From Candidatus Pantoea haifensis (GTDB taxonomy: Bacteria > Pseudomonadota > Gammaproteobacteria > Enterobacterales > Enterobacteriaceae), in contig JAGTWN010000004.1 of the NCBI GenBank assembly GCA_018842655.1, forward strand, positions 1,302,001 to 1,366,000: a stretch of DNA of 64,000 nucleotides, given 5' to 3'. Below are positions 53,390 through 64,000 of the stretch, in pieces; position 1 is the stretch's first letter, and each line of letters opens with the position of its first letter. The notes below the pieces were generated by a model. The model was given only the letters and a program-made list of their open reading frames with translations. It searched no databases and had not been told where the DNA came from. A program made the position numbers and the translations under genes.

Positions 53390-53599
53390 TCAGCTGGTTT
53401 GTTTTTTTTGAGGAGAAAAGAATTTTATTACCTTTAAGCATATATCTATTGATGAAAGAAGAGTGAATATTGTCACAACAACTTCAGAGAGTTCTCGTGG
53501 CGCAGCATAAGATCCTTCGCTGATACAAGCCCCGTTTAGAAAAGCATATCCAATCATAATGCCTGTAAAAATTGCTGTAATTTTTAATAAATTATTCAT
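53390..53599 (-). CDS. Putative microcin immunity protein (69 aa, two membrane helices)
   Basis: Start at ATG 53599 (MNNLLKITAIFTGIMIGYAF) with the very strong site AGGAGAAGGG directly upstream. Two hydrophobic segments (about residues 5-24 and 38-58) flank a short loop (SEGSYAAPRELSE), and a lysine-rich tail ends it. Small two-helix membrane proteins encoded next to the toxin are the usual immunity proteins of class II microcins. It follows the microcin candidate by 44 bp on the same strand and is equally AT-rich. The assignment rests on context and shape, not homology. An A8 run near its 3' end may be miscalled, which would alter only the last few residues. Confidence 0.6.
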   Translation of the reverse strand: MNNLLKITAIFTGIMIGYAFLNGACISEGSYAAPRELSEVVVTIFTLLSSIDICLKVIKFFSPQKKQTS

Positions 53600-53643
53600 C
53601 CCTTCTCCTGGAAATCCTGGCGCATATGGCCAGGATTGTTTTA

Positions 53644-53970
53644 TTACCAACGACACTGACCACCGAAATTATTACTGTTCTTACTATTATTATTATTAGA
53701 AGAACCGTTTGATGTAGAGCAGGAATCCCCTAATGCTGCCCCGGCAACGCCAATTGCAACTCCTGGCAGTCCTCCTCTCAGGGAGCCCAAAATTCCACCC
53801 ACTATGATAGCCTTATTGCAACCCGCTACTCCAGGATCGTTATAACGAGGATTTCCTCTTCCATTAGAGTTTCCTCTACCTCTGTTATTGTCATTACCAG
53901 GCCCATGCTTGTCAGCATAATTACCGGCACCTGAGATCATTTCTATTTCTTCAGTGCTGAGTTCTCTCAT
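53644..53970 (-). CDS. Putative class II microcin precursor (double-glycine leader, 108 aa)
   Basis: The leader MRELSTEEIEMISGAG has the form of colicin V/microcin L leaders (MRxLTxNExxxVSGG or SGAG), with cleavage expected after residue 15 by a PCAT-type ABC exporter. The mature part opens with a Gly/Asn/Arg-rich stretch (residues 17-45). A glycine-zipper hydrophobic core follows (AIIVGGILGSLRGGLPGVAI, about 54-80), then an Asn/Ser-rich tail ending FGGQCRW. Cysteines at 51, 84 and 106 allow one disulfide plus a free thiol. AAGGAT lies 8 nt before the ATG. AGA arginine codons and AT-rich sequence differ from the flagellar genes around it, suggesting transfer. No peptidase-exporter or accessory genes are in the window. 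Confidence 0.72.
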   Translation of the reverse strand: MRELSTEEIEMISGAGNYADKHGPGNDNNRGRGNSNGRGNPRYNDPGVAGCNKAIIVGGILGSLRGGLPGVAIGVAGAALGDSCSTSNGSSNNNNSKNSNNFGGQCRW

Positions 53971-54013
53971 ATAACATCCTTATTTAACACTCTACTGCAT
54001 TGATGGCATTCAT

Positions 54014-54041
54014 AGAATATTCACAATAAAAAAACGATCAA
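54014..54041 (-). promoter_or_regulatory. Candidate promoter of the microcin operon
   Basis: On the minus strand TTGATC (54036-54041) and TATTCT (54014-54019) are 16 bp apart, about 44 bp before the microcin start. The rest of the AT-rich gap (54042-54290) shows no gene. Confidence 0.5.
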
Positions 54042-54290
54042 CCCCTTTTATTTCTTCACTACCCGCTGCCCACCAATATGTTTCATACAACACTTAAAAT
54101 AAATGCATTACTGATTCACTTTAAATAAAAATAAAATAAATTTATTTATAAAATAAGAAGTTAACGTGGATTCAGATATGAATAACGCACAAAGAAACTC
54201 AAAAAATCCAAAGCTTTATTAACAATATTTTCACCTGTTTTTATTTTAGATAGATTTGTTATGGTGTGAATTACATCTCATTTAAAAAAG

Positions 54291-54316
54291 AAAAAACCCC
54301 ATGTAGAAACATGGGG
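54291..54316 (-). terminator. Terminator of the chemotaxis operon after cheZ
   Basis: On the minus strand CCCCATG/CATGGGG (54297-54303, 54310-54316) is followed by TTTTTTC. It lies 120 bp beyond the cheZ stop and insulates the microcin genes from che transcription. Confidence 0.88.
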
Positions 54317-54435
54317 TTTGTCAGCATGATCACACGATTTAAGGGCAATCTCACAGGGCAGCTTGCGTGTTACTTCGCCAGCTCATTAAATATCTATCGC
54401 TAACGATGCAACGCCTCAAACCCGCTGCCAGACGG

Positions 54436-55077
54436 TTAAAAACCCAGGCTGTCCAGCAAGTCATCCACCTGATCCTGGTTCGCGACCACGCCCGGTGCAT
54501 CGGCATGGATCTGCGGACCATTCAACAGGCTGGTGCCTTCCTGACGTTTTTCTGCACTCACTTCTGGCATGTTTTCCAGCAGCACCATTAACAGCTGACG
54601 CTCAATTTCCTGAATAACATCCATCATGCGCTTGATAACCTGACCGGTGAGATCCTGAAAATCTTGCGCCATCATGATTTCAAGCAGTTGCTTGTTGGTG
54701 AAAGCAGTATGACCTGGCACGGCATCAAGGAATTCGCGCGTATCCGTCACCAACTCACGAGCATCGGCAAGTTCAATTGGGTTTTCAAACCACGCATCCC
54801 AACGCCCTTTCAGCTGAGTTGCCCCGGCTTCCATTTTGTCCTGATGCGGTTGTGCGGCTTCTACACAGTTCAGTGCGCGATCGGCGGCCTGGGCGGTCAT
54901 CTGTACCACATAGTCCAGACGATCGCGCGCATCAGGAATTGCTTCGGCGGCTTCGGCAATGGCTTGATCCAGCCCCAGCTCGCGCAGGCTTTCACGCAGC
55001 ATACGCGTAAGAGAGCCAATGCGGGAGATAATGTCGTGTGCCGAGGCATCTTCAGTTGATTTCGGAAGGTCGCTCAT
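54436..55077 (-). CDS. cheZ: CheY-P phosphatase CheZ
   Basis: 213 residues (214 in E. coli). The long helical hairpin includes the catalytic region [20 protein letters not shown] with the Gln inserted into the CheY site, and the C-terminal CheY-binding peptide [16 protein letters not shown] 55077 follows AAGGAGATGTG. Last gene of the che operon. Confidence 0.96.
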   Translation of the reverse strand: MSDLPKSTEDASAHDIISRIGSLTRMLRESLRELGLDQAIAEAAEAIPDARDRLDYVVQMTAQAADRALNCVEAAQPHQDKMEAGATQLKGRWDAWFENPIELADARELVTDTREFLDAVPGHTAFTNKQLLEIMMAQDFQDLTGQVIKRMMDVIQEIERQLLMVLLENMPEVSAEKRQEGTSLLNGPQIHADAPGVVANQDQVDDLLDSLGF

Positions 55078-55086
55078 CACATCTCC

Positions 55087-55475
<389 letters not shown>

Positions 55476-55514
55476 ATCTACTCCTGTGTTATCTCGCCCG
55501 GCAGGACGGGCCTG

Positions 55515-56564
55515 TTAAATACGTAATGCCTGTCCGGCGCTAATTTTCGCCAGCATGTGCTGACTGATAGTGCTTAAATCGACTACTTCGCTCACGCCAC
55601 CTGTGGCAATCGCTTCACGCGGCATGCCAAATACCACGCAACTCGCCTCGTTTTGCGCGATGGTCCAGGCACCAGCGCGATGCATTTCCAGCATGCCCGC
55701 AGCACCATCATTGCCCATGCCCGTCAGGATCACCCCCACTGCGTTGCGTCCGGCATTAATCGCTACCGATTTGAACAGCACATCCACTGAGGGTTTGTGC
55801 CGGTTAACCGGTGGCCCTTCGTTCAGTTTCACAACGTAGTTAGCGCCGCTGCGTGCCAGTTCCATATGCATGGCACCTGGCGCGATATAGGCGTGACCCG
55901 GCAAAATACGCTCGCCATCCTCCGCCTCTTTTACCGTGATCTGACACAGCTTATTCAGACGCTCGGCAAAGGAGCGGGTAAAACCTGGCGGCATATGCTG
56001 TGTAATCAACAGTGCCGGACTGGTTGCGGGCAGTGGCTGTAGCACATGACGAATCGCTTCGGTGCCGCCCGTTGACGAACCGATGGCAATCAGTTTTTCA
56101 CTACTTAACAGCGGTCCCGCTTTCAGCGTGGCCGGGACCTGCATCGCACTGCGCGCATGCAGACGTGCCCGTGCCGCTGCACGAATTTTATCGCCAATCA
56201 TCTGGCTATAGGCCAGCATGCCTTCCCGGATGCCAAGCTGCGGCTTGGTGACAAAGTCCACCGCACCCAACTCAAGCGCCCGTAAGGTTATTTCAGACCC
56301 CTTACCGGTGAGCGATGACACCATCACCACAGGCATGGGACGCAGCCGCATCAATTTCTCTAAGAAATCGAGCCCATCCATGCGCGGCATCTCAACATCC
56401 AGCGTGAGCACCTGCGGATTAAACTGCTTAATCAGATCGCGGGCGACCAGCGGATCGGGTGCCGTTGCAACCATTTCCATATCGGGATGACTGTTGATGA
56501 TTTCGGTCATCAATTGCCGCATCAGCGCAGAGTCATCCACGCACATCACGGTGATTTTGCTCAT
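55515..56564 (-). CDS. cheB: Chemotaxis methylesterase CheB
   Basis: 349 residues as in E. coli, [20 protein letters not shown] onward. Receiver domain ([12 protein letters not shown]) and methylesterase domain with catalytic Ser in [10 protein letters not shown], His in [10 protein letters not shown] and Asp in [11 protein letters not shown]. The start overlaps the cheR stop (ATGATGA). Removes methyl groups from, and deamidates, receptors. Confidence 0.96.
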   Translation of the reverse strand: MSKITVMCVDDSALMRQLMTEIINSHPDMEMVATAPDPLVARDLIKQFNPQVLTLDVEMPRMDGLDFLEKLMRLRPMPVVMVSSLTGKGSEITLRALELGAVDFVTKPQLGIREGMLAYSQMIGDKIRAAARARLHARSAMQVPATLKAGPLLSSEKLIAIGSSTGGTEAIRHVLQPLPATSPALLITQHMPPGFTRSFAERLNKLCQITVKEAEDGERILPGHAYIAPGAMHMELARSGANYVVKLNEGPPVNRHKPSVDVLFKSVAINAGRNAVGVILTGMGNDGAAGMLEMHRAGAWTIAQNEASCVVFGMPREAIATGGVSEVVDLSTISQHMLAKISAGQALRI

Positions 56565-57436
56565 CATCTTTCCTTCGTCAGTCCATAGACGGTTTGCCCA
56601 CGCAGCCAAAACTCTTTACTGATTTGACTGAAGTTTTCTGAGTGACCGGCAAACAGAATGCCGCCCGGTTTCAACAGCGGTACAAACCGACGCAGAATTT
56701 TCTCTTGCGTTTCTTTGTCGAAATAGATCATCACATTGCGACAAAAGATTGCGTCAAAGGGCCCAGGCAGCGACCAGTCATTGGCCAGCAAATTCAGCTG
56801 CGCATAGGTGACCATGTTGGCCAGCTCAGGACGCACTCGCACCATGCCAGCATGCGGCCCGGTGCCGCGCAGAAAGAATCGCTGCAACTGTGCGGGCGAC
56901 AGCGTGCGCAGCTCTTCCTGGCGATAAACCCCTGCCACCGCTTTTTCAAGCACTTGTGTATCAATATCACTGGCATGAACCTGAAATTTACCGGGACCCG
57001 TCCCCAGTGTTTCAGCCAGCGTCATGGCGATTGAGTAAGGCTCTTCGCCTGTTGACGCTGCGGTACTCCAGACATTGAAGCTGCCCTGCCGCTTACGGGC
57101 GTGCTCTGCGAGGATGGGAAAATGGTGCGCCTCGCGAAAGAAAGCGGTCAGATTCGTGGTCAATGCATTGATAAATGCCTGCCATTCGGCGCTGTTAGGA
57201 TCGTTCTCCAGCAGCGCCAGATAGCGCCCAAAATCATCAATGTTTAGCGTGCGCAGGCGACGCACCAAACGGTTGTAAACCATTTCGCGCTTATGATCGG
57301 CCAGCACAATACCCGCACGCTGATAGATCAGCTGGCTGATACGGCGAAAGTGCGTATCCGAGAGCGGTAAACGTTGAACCATCTGCGACAGCAGCGTCGT
57401 CGCCTCGTTTTGATCCAATAACGTCGATTTCTTCAT
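56564..57436 (-). CDS. cheR: Chemotaxis methyltransferase CheR
   Basis: 290 residues. SAM-binding [32 protein letters not shown] and [10 protein letters not shown] are CheR signatures. It methylates receptor glutamates and docks on the NWETF pentapeptide carried by two of the three receptors in this cluster. ATG 57436 is used ([11 protein letters not shown]). Confidence 0.96.
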   Translation of the reverse strand: MKKSTLLDQNEATTLLSQMVQRLPLSDTHFRRISQLIYQRAGIVLADHKREMVYNRLVRRLRTLNIDDFGRYLALLENDPNSAEWQAFINALTTNLTAFFREAHHFPILAEHARKRQGSFNVWSTAASTGEEPYSIAMTLAETLGTGPGKFQVHASDIDTQVLEKAVAGVYRQEELRTLSPAQLQRFFLRGTGPHAGMVRVRPELANMVTYAQLNLLANDWSLPGPFDAIFCRNVMIYFDKETQEKILRRFVPLLKPGGILFAGHSENFSQISKEFWLRGQTVYGLTKER

Positions 57437-57517
57437 TTCTGCACCTGGCACTCAACTAAACACATTAAATTTCTGCTGCTATGCCCGGCGATCTAACTGA
57501 CCGGGCAATCCAGGCGA

Positions 57518-59194
57518 TTAAAAGGTTTCCCAGTTTTCATCACTGCGGGAAACCGGCTGGCGGGTAACCGCCTGCGGCGCATCCAGACGGAAGTTTTTTG
57601 TTGCCGTTGTCTTGTTAACGGCCTGGGCGACAAATTCTTTACCGATATTGAACACAGAAACCGCTTGTTTAAGGTTGCTGGCCTGATCTTCCAGTGCCGC
57701 TGCCGCTGCCGCAGACTGTTCTACCAGGGAAGCGTTCTGCTGCGTCACACGGTCCATTTCTGTAACAGCCAGGCCCACCTGATCGATACCCCGGCTCTGC
57801 TCGTCTGACGCCGAGGCGATTTCGCCCATGATGTCGGTGACGCGCGTCACGGCGCTGACGATATCGCTCATGGTTTCACCGGCACTTTCTACCAGTACCG
57901 AACCGGTATTGACGCGATTGACGGAATCTTCAATCAGTCCCTTAATCTCTTTCGCGGCCTGCGCACTACGCTGTGCCAGACTGCGCACTTCACCTGCGAC
58001 CACAGCAAAGCCACGGCCCTGCTCACCGGCACGTGCCGCTTCAACCGCCGCGTTCAGTGCCAGAATGTTGGTCTGGAAAGCAATGCCATCAATCACGCTG
58101 GTAATGTCAGCAATCTTCTTCGAACTGCCCGCGATCTCTTTCATGGTCGTTACCACACCATCCACCACTTTTCCGCCTTGCTGAGCGGTTTCTGAGGCGT
58201 TCAGCGCCAGCTGTGATGCCTGACGAGCATTTTCAGCGTTCTGTTTAACGGTGGCGGTCAACTGCTCCATGCTGGCAGCCGTTTGTTCCAGCGAAGCAGC
58301 CTGCTCTTCAGTGCGGGAAGAGAGATCGTTGTTGCCCACAGCAATCTCGCTGGCGCCGGTATAAATAGCGTCAGAGCCGTCGCGCACCGTGCGCACCGTG
58401 CGCACCAGCTCTTGCTGCATGTGTTGCAGTGAACTCAGCAGGTCGCCGATTTCGTTACGTACAGTGAGGTCAATGGGCTGCGTCAGGTCGCCACGGGCAA
58501 TATGCTGAATGTGTTCAATGCTCTGTTTCAATGGGCGAATCAGCGCGCTGCGCATCACATTCCAGACCAGCACAATCATCAGCAGGGTTACGGCCAGCGT
58601 CCCCACCACCAGCAGGATGGAACGTTGATAAGCATCGTTGTTGGCATCAATGCCACGCTTCGCCAGCACCAGGTTGTAACGCATCCACTCGTCGTAATCT
58701 TTCTGGAATTTGTCCTGGAAACTCTGGGTAGGCTGATCGATAAACGCTTTGAAGTCACCACGGCCCAGAAATGCGATCAAATCAGCCAGCGCATCGTGGT
58801 AGGCCTTGTAGTTGGCTTGCAGCGTCAGAACGTTTTCAGCCGTCTTGCCTTTTTCAGACAGGTTAGCGTTAAACTCCTCGAAGCCCTGCTCGGCACGTTT
58901 TAGCTCTTCGCTCGCCAGTGCGACCAGTTCCTTAACGGTTGCGCCGGAGCCGGCCATTTGCCCATCTTGCAGGTAGCGGATCCCTGCACGGTTCAAAGTA
59001 TTACGCGCCTGAACCAGCGAAACCCACGAGGTTCCCATCGCCTGCTGCAACGTGCTCAGACGTTGGTTATAGGCAAAGTTTTCTTTGTCTGAACTGACGG
59101 TTTGAAAAAACATGCCGCCGGAAAACATTTGCAGCAAAGCAAACAACGCCAGCACACATAGCAGGCCGGAGACAACTTTTACTCGACTAAACAT
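57518..59194 (-). CDS. Methyl-accepting chemotaxis protein 1 (with NWETF tail)
   Basis: 558 residues. First membrane helix ([18 protein letters not shown]), about 150-residue four-helix ligand-binding region, second helix ([18 protein letters not shown]), HAMP, then the methylation helices and hairpin tip [20 protein letters not shown]. The C-terminal NWETF recruits CheR and CheB. Tar/Tsr class; ligand not deducible. A triplicated 9-mer (GCGCACCGT, 58381-58407 region) encodes VRTVRTVR just after HAMP. Confidence 0.93.
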   Translation of the reverse strand: MFSRVKVVSGLLCVLALFALLQMFSGGMFFQTVSSDKENFAYNQRLSTLQQAMGTSWVSLVQARNTLNRAGIRYLQDGQMAGSGATVKELVALASEELKRAEQGFEEFNANLSEKGKTAENVLTLQANYKAYHDALADLIAFLGRGDFKAFIDQPTQSFQDKFQKDYDEWMRYNLVLAKRGIDANNDAYQRSILLVVGTLAVTLLMIVLVWNVMRSALIRPLKQSIEHIQHIARGDLTQPIDLTVRNEIGDLLSSLQHMQQELVRTVRTVRDGSDAIYTGASEIAVGNNDLSSRTEEQAASLEQTAASMEQLTATVKQNAENARQASQLALNASETAQQGGKVVDGVVTTMKEIAGSSKKIADITSVIDGIAFQTNILALNAAVEAARAGEQGRGFAVVAGEVRSLAQRSAQAAKEIKGLIEDSVNRVNTGSVLVESAGETMSDIVSAVTRVTDIMGEIASASDEQSRGIDQVGLAVTEMDRVTQQNASLVEQSAAAAAALEDQASNLKQAVSVFNIGKEFVAQAVNKTTATKNFRLDAPQAVTRQPVSRSDENWETF

Positions 59195-59274
59195 AAACAC
59201 CTCAATGGTTGGCAATTTGCCTTATCTGTTAACGCAGGTAAGAGGGTTATCGGCGCGGCAAAGGGGAACTTTAT

Positions 59275-59306
59275 GCGCGGCGGAAGGGTTGGACCAGCCG
59301 CCGCGC
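59275..59306 (-). terminator. Hairpin between receptor genes 1 and 2
   Basis: GCGCGGCGG (59275-59283) pairs with CCGCCGCGC (59298-59306). There is no T tract; it could act as an attenuating or mRNA-stabilising stem between two receptor genes. Confidence 0.5.
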
Positions 59307-59322
59307 GGGTATGATTAAAAGG

Positions 59323-60885
59323 TTAGGCGCGAGAGATTCTGAATACCGATACGGCCTGGCTCAGCGCACTGGCTTGCTGCTCAAGAGCAGCTGCAGCGGC
59401 GGCAGATTGTTCTACCAGCGAGGCGTTTTGTTGCGTGACGCGATCCATTTCCGTTACGGCCTGACCGACCTGATCGATGCCGCGACTCTGCTCATCAGAC
59501 GCCGAGGCGATTTCGCCCATAATGTCGGTGACGCGGGTAACCGCATCAACGATGTCAGTCATGGTGCTGCCTGCGCTCTCAACCTGTAGCGAGCCACTGT
59601 CAACACGGGCTACAGAATCTTCGATCAGGCCTTTGATCTCTTTCGCGGCCTGCGCACTGCGTTGCGCCAGATTACGCACTTCACCGGCCACCACGGCAAA
59701 ACCACGACCCTGTTCACCAGCGCGGGCTGCTTCTACTGCCGCGTTAAGAGCAAGAATGTTGGTCTGGAAGGCAATGCCGTCAATAACGCTAATAATGTCT
59801 GCGATTTTCTTCGAACTGCCTGCAATCTCTTTCATGGTTTTAACCACGCCATCAACTACTTTGCCACCCTGCTGTGCCGTTTCAGACGCTGAAAGCGCAA
59901 GGTTCGAAGCCTGACGCGCGTTATCGGCATTCTGTTTTACCGTCGCAGTGAGCTGTTCCATGCTGGCCGCCGTTTGTTCCAGTGACGCCGCTTGCTCTTC
60001 AGTACGGGCAGAAAGATCATTGTTGCCAGCGGCAATTTCGCTGGCACCGGTAAAGATAGCGTCTGAACCGTCACGCACGTTGCCTACTGTCATGACCAGC
60101 GATTGCTGCATTTCCTGCACGCCCGCCGCCAGTTGCGTCATCTCGTTACGTCCTTCAACCACGATCGGCTGAGTAAGATCGCCAGATGCAATAGCGCGAA
60201 TATGCCCAATCACATTCTGCAAAGGCTGAATCAGCACCTGACGCAGACCAAACCAGCAGGCGATAATCACTGCGATAACCGAGACTGCAACCCCGCCCAG
60301 CAGCCACATCATTTGGGTAAATGCGTGTTGGTTCTGTTGCAAACCGTGCTCAGAAAGCTCAGTTTGCTTCGCACGCCAGTCGCTATAGCTGGCTTTCATG
60401 GTGTTCTGCTTTTCTTCGATGTTCTGTTTAAACATGCCCTCAAGATCGTTAGCCTGCAAACGCTCCAGCATCGCCTGGAGTCCATCGTGATAGCTTGCGT
60501 AATCCGCTTCAATTCGTGCCGGCAGAACATCACCCAGACCCGCCGTATTTGGCAGGTCGTGATAGATGTTGTAATAGCGTTCAGCGACCGCAAGCTGCTG
60601 TTTCGCCTGCTGCACCAGGGCATCAATATCGCCACCATTAATTTGCGATGCCATGTTGGTTTGTAAACGCAGCATGGCGCGGTTGAGCACGGTGCGCGTC
60701 TGGTTAAGTTCGATCCATGCATCCGTCATTGCCGTGACGTTGCGGTTAGAGAGTTGTGACAGTGCAAAAGCTTCTTTGTCTTTATTAAGGGCTGACCAGA
60801 ACAGGCTGCCCGAAAGTAACTGCAACACGCCAAAAATGACCAGTACCGAAATCAGGCTGGTCACCACTTTTATACGTTTTAACAT
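59323..60885 (-). CDS. Methyl-accepting chemotaxis protein 2 (no pentapeptide)
   Basis: 520 residues with the same layout: helix 1 at [18 protein letters not shown], periplasmic domain to about 185, helix 2 [24 protein letters not shown], signalling hairpin. It ends [11 protein letters not shown] directly after the methylation helix, so the flexible linker and NWETF are missing. It should behave as a minor, low-abundance-type receptor (compare Trg/Tap) that relies on neighbours for adaptation. Ligand unknown. Confidence 0.92.
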   Translation of the reverse strand: MLKRIKVVTSLISVLVIFGVLQLLSGSLFWSALNKDKEAFALSQLSNRNVTAMTDAWIELNQTRTVLNRAMLRLQTNMASQINGGDIDALVQQAKQQLAVAERYYNIYHDLPNTAGLGDVLPARIEADYASYHDGLQAMLERLQANDLEGMFKQNIEEKQNTMKASYSDWRAKQTELSEHGLQQNQHAFTQMMWLLGGVAVSVIAVIIACWFGLRQVLIQPLQNVIGHIRAIASGDLTQPIVVEGRNEMTQLAAGVQEMQQSLVMTVGNVRDGSDAIFTGASEIAAGNNDLSARTEEQAASLEQTAASMEQLTATVKQNADNARQASNLALSASETAQQGGKVVDGVVKTMKEIAGSSKKIADIISVIDGIAFQTNILALNAAVEAARAGEQGRGFAVVAGEVRNLAQRSAQAAKEIKGLIEDSVARVDSGSLQVESAGSTMTDIVDAVTRVTDIMGEIASASDEQSRGIDQVGQAVTEMDRVTQQNASLVEQSAAAAAALEQQASALSQAVSVFRISRA

Positions 60886-61087
60886 TTCTTTCCCCAGGAA
60901 ATTGATATGGTTCAGCGCCTATATCGGCGAAATCAGGGGATTTGTTAGCGCAACTGGCAAGTTTTGTGAAATAAACGACTTTTGTAACTATTCTAAATAA
61001 TCGCTTTTTTTGTGTGGATATAGCAGGGGTTGGTATACGTCTTTACTGGCACGCGCACAGGGGAAAGTTCGCAACAGTTAAAGACAA

Positions 61088-61109
61088 TGCCAGCCTGGCG
61101 AGGCTGGCA
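61088..61109 (-). terminator. Hairpin after receptor gene 3
   Basis: TGCCAGCC (61088-61095) pairs with GGCTGGCA (61102-61109), 14 bp beyond the stop of the third receptor gene; the T tract is weak. Confidence 0.55.
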
Positions 61110-61122
61110 TTTTGGGCAGGGC

Positions 61123-62786
61123 TTAAAACGTTTCCCAGTTGTTCTCGCCGGCTGGCGCAGCGACAACGTTGGTCAGAGTAGCGGAAACCGTTGCCGCAAC
61201 AGGCGTACGTCTGGAGTGCGACTGCTCAACGGATTCGCGCAGTTTAAATACCGTCACAGACTGGCTCAAACGGCTGGCCTGTTCTTCCAGCGATGCCGCC
61301 GCCGCCGCCGACTCCTCTACCAGCGACGCATTTTGCTGCGTCACCCGATCCATTTCTGTTACCGCCAGACCAATCTGATCGATACCGCGACTCTGTTCAT
61401 CCGATGCCGAAGCGATTTCGCCCATAATATCAGTGACGCGCGTGACAGCCCCGACGATATCGTTCATGGTATCCCCGGCGGTGCCAACCAGTTCTGACCC
61501 GGTGTTAACGCGACTTACAGAGTCTTCAATCAGGCCTTTGATCTCTTTCGCGGCCTGCGCACTACGCTGTGCCAGACTGCGAACTTCACCCGCGACCACG
61601 GCAAATCCACGCCCCTGCTCACCGGCACGGGCAGCTTCAACGGCGGCGTTCAGCGCGAGGATGTTGGTCTGGAAGGCGATACCATCAATAACGCTGGTGA
61701 TATCAGAAATTTTCTTTGAGCTGACAGCAATATCGCTCATGGTTTTCACCACGCTGGCAACCACACTGCCGCCTTTATTCGCCGTTTCGGAAGCACTTAA
61801 CGCCAGCTGCGATGCCTGACGGGCATTTTCGGCATTTTGTTTGACTGTTGCGGTGAGTTCTTCCATGCTGGCAGCCGTTTGCTCCAGCGATGCCGCCTGC
61901 TGTTCAGTGCGGGCCGACAAATCGTTATTACCGGCTGAAATTTCACTGGCTCCACTAAAGATAGCATCTGAACCCTGACGCACATTACTCACGGTACGCA
62001 CCAGCGACTGCTGCATATCATGCAGGCTGGCGGCCAGTTCACTCATCTCGTTGCGCCCTTCCACCACGATTTCTTGCGTGAGATCGCCCGATGCGATACG
62101 TTTTATATGCATGATATTGGTATCAAGGGGAATGAGCAGGACGCGTCGCATACCCACCCAGCACAAGGCAATCAGCAGTACGACACACAGCATAATCCCG
62201 CCAATAATCCACACCATGCGCTCGTAGGCTTCTGCATTGATCTTCGCGCCCAGCTGCATCAGGCAATTCTGATCCGTGCGCCATTTGGTATGAATATTCA
62301 GAAATTCGATTTGACGTGCAGTGACCGGCACCCTGTCAGCTGCGTCTAAATCGTGAGCTAACAGCGCCTCTTCCCACTGATCTAACGAGAGCGCATAGGC
62401 CTGGTACGCTTTCTCCAGCCGGGCATTCAGCTGCGCATCCTGGCCAGGGGTACCTGGTGTGGTTTTAAAGACTTTAAAATATTCAGCAGCATGTTGCTGA
62501 AATTCTTTAATTTCATTGAATAAGTCACTGACTGCCGCAGGTTTACCGTCCAGTTTACTGTTGGCAAAACGCAGCTGAATACGTGTCAGCAGCACACGGC
62601 TCTGATTAAGGCTCATGTAAGCATCATTTAACGCCTCAGTGTTATCGCTGGCCTTTTGTGCAACAACAAAACTCTCCTTATCGTTATTCAACGCGTTAAA
62701 AAAATCGTGCCTGATATAACCTGCAACAAGCCGAATATAAGTAATACCAGCAGCAAGCTGGACACAACACGGATTTTAGAAAACAT
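61123..62786 (-). CDS. Methyl-accepting chemotaxis protein 3 (with NWETF tail), one frameshift
   Basis: The start is ATG 62786 ([20 protein letters not shown]). One T is missing in the T7 run (A7 at 62698-62704), joining SGTIFF to [12 protein letters not shown]. Without the repair the protein would lack its first membrane helix. Periplasmic helices, second helix ([20 protein letters not shown]), HAMP and the standard signalling domain follow, ending GENNWETF. Repaired length is 554 aa, serine/aspartate receptor class. Confidence 0.92.
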
Positions 62787-62883
62787 AAATTAACCCTGGT
62801 AAAAGTAAGTGTTTTAGCAAAGTTACTATCGGCAATTTACCGGGGAATTTATAGCGAGGGAAATTATTACGAGGGCAATTATT

Positions 62884-62907
62884 ACGGGCCAGTATTGACT
62901 GACCCGT
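62884..62907 (-). terminator. Hairpin after cheW
   Basis: ACGGGCCAGT and ACTGACCCGT form an imperfect stem 10 bp downstream of the cheW stop, with AT-rich flanks. Confidence 0.45.
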
Positions 62908-62916
62908 TTGCAGGGA

Positions 62917-63414
62917 TTACGCAGTACGCAGGTTATCGACCAGCGCCATCTCCTCGCTGCTCAGCAGCTTCTCGATGTCGACCAGAATCAACATTCGATC
63001 GCCCAGTGCACCTAACCCGGTCAGGTATTCAGTGGACATCGTGACAGCAAATTCAGGTGAAGGCCGGATCTGATCCTGTGTCAGCGACAGGACGTCAGAC
63101 ACGCCATCAACCACAATCCCCACCACGCGATTTTCCAGATTTAATACAATCACGACGGTGTTGTCGTTGTACTCTACGTCTGGCTGGGAGAACTTCACGC
63201 GCAGATCGATAATCGGCACGATGACGCCACGCAGGTTAGTTACGCCGCGAATAAACTCTGGCGTATTGGCAATACGGGTTACCTGATCATAACCACGAAT
63301 TTCCTGAACTTTGAGGATATCGATGCCGTACTCTTCATCGCCCAGCGTGAAGACCAGAAACTCCTGGCCGACAGTTTCGCCAGCGATTTTTGTTACGGTT
63401 GCCATTCCAGTCAT
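62917..63414 (-). CDS. cheW: Chemotaxis coupling protein CheW
   Basis: 165 residues, near-identical to E. coli in [20 protein letters not shown] and [14 protein letters not shown]. Links receptors to CheA. It follows cheA by 23 bp in the same operon. Confidence 0.97.
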   Translation of the reverse strand: MTGMATVTKIAGETVGQEFLVFTLGDEEYGIDILKVQEIRGYDQVTRIANTPEFIRGVTNLRGVIVPIIDLRVKFSQPDVEYNDNTVVIVLNLENRVVGIVVDGVSDVLSLTQDQIRPSPEFAVTMSTEYLTGLGALGDRMLILVDIEKLLSSEEMALVDNLRTA

Positions 63415-63437
63415 GTTATTTACCTTTTCTTTATCAA

Positions 63438-64000
63438 TCAGGCGGCAGCGCCAGCCACACGTTTTTCACGGTTGAGTGATTGCAGCGCAGAGACATCGAC
63501 GATCAGCGCCACGCTACCATCGCCAAGAATGGTGGCAGCTGAGATCCCTGGCACTTTGCGATAGTTACTTTCCAGGTTTTTCACCACCACCTGATGTTGA
63601 CCAATCAGTTGATCGACCAGCAGCGCGTAACGCTTGCCTGCGCTTTGCAGAATGACGACGATACCTTGCGTCGCTTCAGTTTTCGCACCCTGCACATCAA
63701 AGACATTCCACAGTTCAACCAGTGGCAGATATTCGCCTCGTACTTCCAGCACGCATTCGCCACCCGCCAGCGGTTTTAACTCTTCAGCACGCGGTTGCAG
63801 CGATTCCATCACAGCATTCAGCGGCAGAATAAACACTTCGTCCGCCACCCGCACTGACATGCCATCAAGGATCGCCAGCGTCAACGGCAGTAAAATGCGT
63901 ATAGTGGTGCCTTTCCCCTGCTTCGACGCTATTTCAACGTGGCCACCCATTTCCTGAATGTTTCGTTTCACCACGTCCATGCCCACGCCACGGCCAGAGA
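63438..64000 (-). CDS. cheA: Chemotaxis histidine kinase CheA, C-terminal part (cut by window edge)
   Basis: The visible portion contains the end of the ATPase domain ([19 protein letters not shown], then [16 protein letters not shown]) and the complete CheW-like P5 regulatory domain ([33 protein letters not shown]), ending [10 protein letters not shown]. The phosphotransfer, CheY-binding and dimerisation domains lie beyond position 64000. Confidence 0.95.
   Translation of the reverse strand, partial: SGRGVGMDVVKRNIQEMGGHVEIASKQGKGTTIRILLPLTLAILDGMSVRVADEVFILPLNAVMESLQPRAEELKPLAGGECVLEVRGEYLPLVELWNVFDVQGAKTEATQGIVVILQSAGKRYALLVDQLIGQHQVVVKNLESNYRKVPGISAATILGDGSVALIVDVSALQSLNREKRVAGAAA

Noticed and set aside
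52999-54435. Whether the islet also encodes a microcin exporter or a maturation enzyme
   Set aside because: All frames in this 1.4 kb were read; apart from the two small genes and a doubtful 31-aa frame nothing resembles an ABC exporter or modifying enzyme.

Overview
The window is chromosomal DNA of an enterobacterium. Gene content and order follow the E. coli proQ to cheA segment (proQ, msrC, yebST, rsmF, pphA, sdsR, yebY, copD, yobA, holE, exoX, ptrB, yebE, purT, eda, zwf, hexR, pykA, lpxM, mepM, znuACB, ruvBAC, yebC, nudB, aspS, yecEN, cmoAB, cutC, yecM, argS, flhEAB, cheZYBR, MCPs, cheWA). Protein divergence from E. coli and the inserted genes (mdfA-like, gldA, paired DUF421 genes, a PatB/MalY aminotransferase) suggest Erwiniaceae (Pantoea/Erwinia-like). 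That placement is inference; no species can be named from the sequence.

Layout. 1-6962: RNA chaperone, methionine sulfoxide repair, the LetA/LetB-type lipid transport pair, an rRNA methyltransferase and a phosphatase. 7000-12500: an accessory segment inserted between pphA and the sRNA gene sdsR, holding a DUF1272 zinc protein, an SDR oxidoreductase, an acetyltransferase, a GH43 glycosidase, small unknowns and a Mu-like phage gene fragment. 12558-24800: sdsR, copper genes, holE-exoX, oligopeptidase B, purT, then the zwf/hexR/pykA/eda carbon block, which lacks edd. 24878-36700: an efflux pump, lipid A acylation, a murein endopeptidase, zinc uptake, Holliday junction processing, yebC, nudB and aspS. 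36900-49322: tRNA wobble modification (cmoAB) with accessory genes around it, cutC, yecM and argS. 49372-64000: flagellar export and chemotaxis genes, all on the minus strand.

Two observations dominate. First, between flhB and cheZ an AT-rich islet encodes a 108-residue peptide with a class II microcin double-glycine leader. It is followed 44 nt later by a 69-residue two-helix protein, the expected arrangement of a microcin and its immunity gene. Second, about 30 single-base deletions (one is two bases), nearly all in short homopolymers, break 23 otherwise well conserved genes. No compensating insertions were seen. This looks like homopolymer under-calling in the source sequence rather than gene decay, so the coordinates given for those genes span the repaired reading frame.

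No rRNA, tRNA, CRISPR array or complete insertion sequence was found. Regulatory sites that could be read include a perfect PurR box at purT, a Zur box between znuA and znuC, the LexA box at ruvAB, a sigma-S-like -10 at sdsR and several rho-independent terminators.
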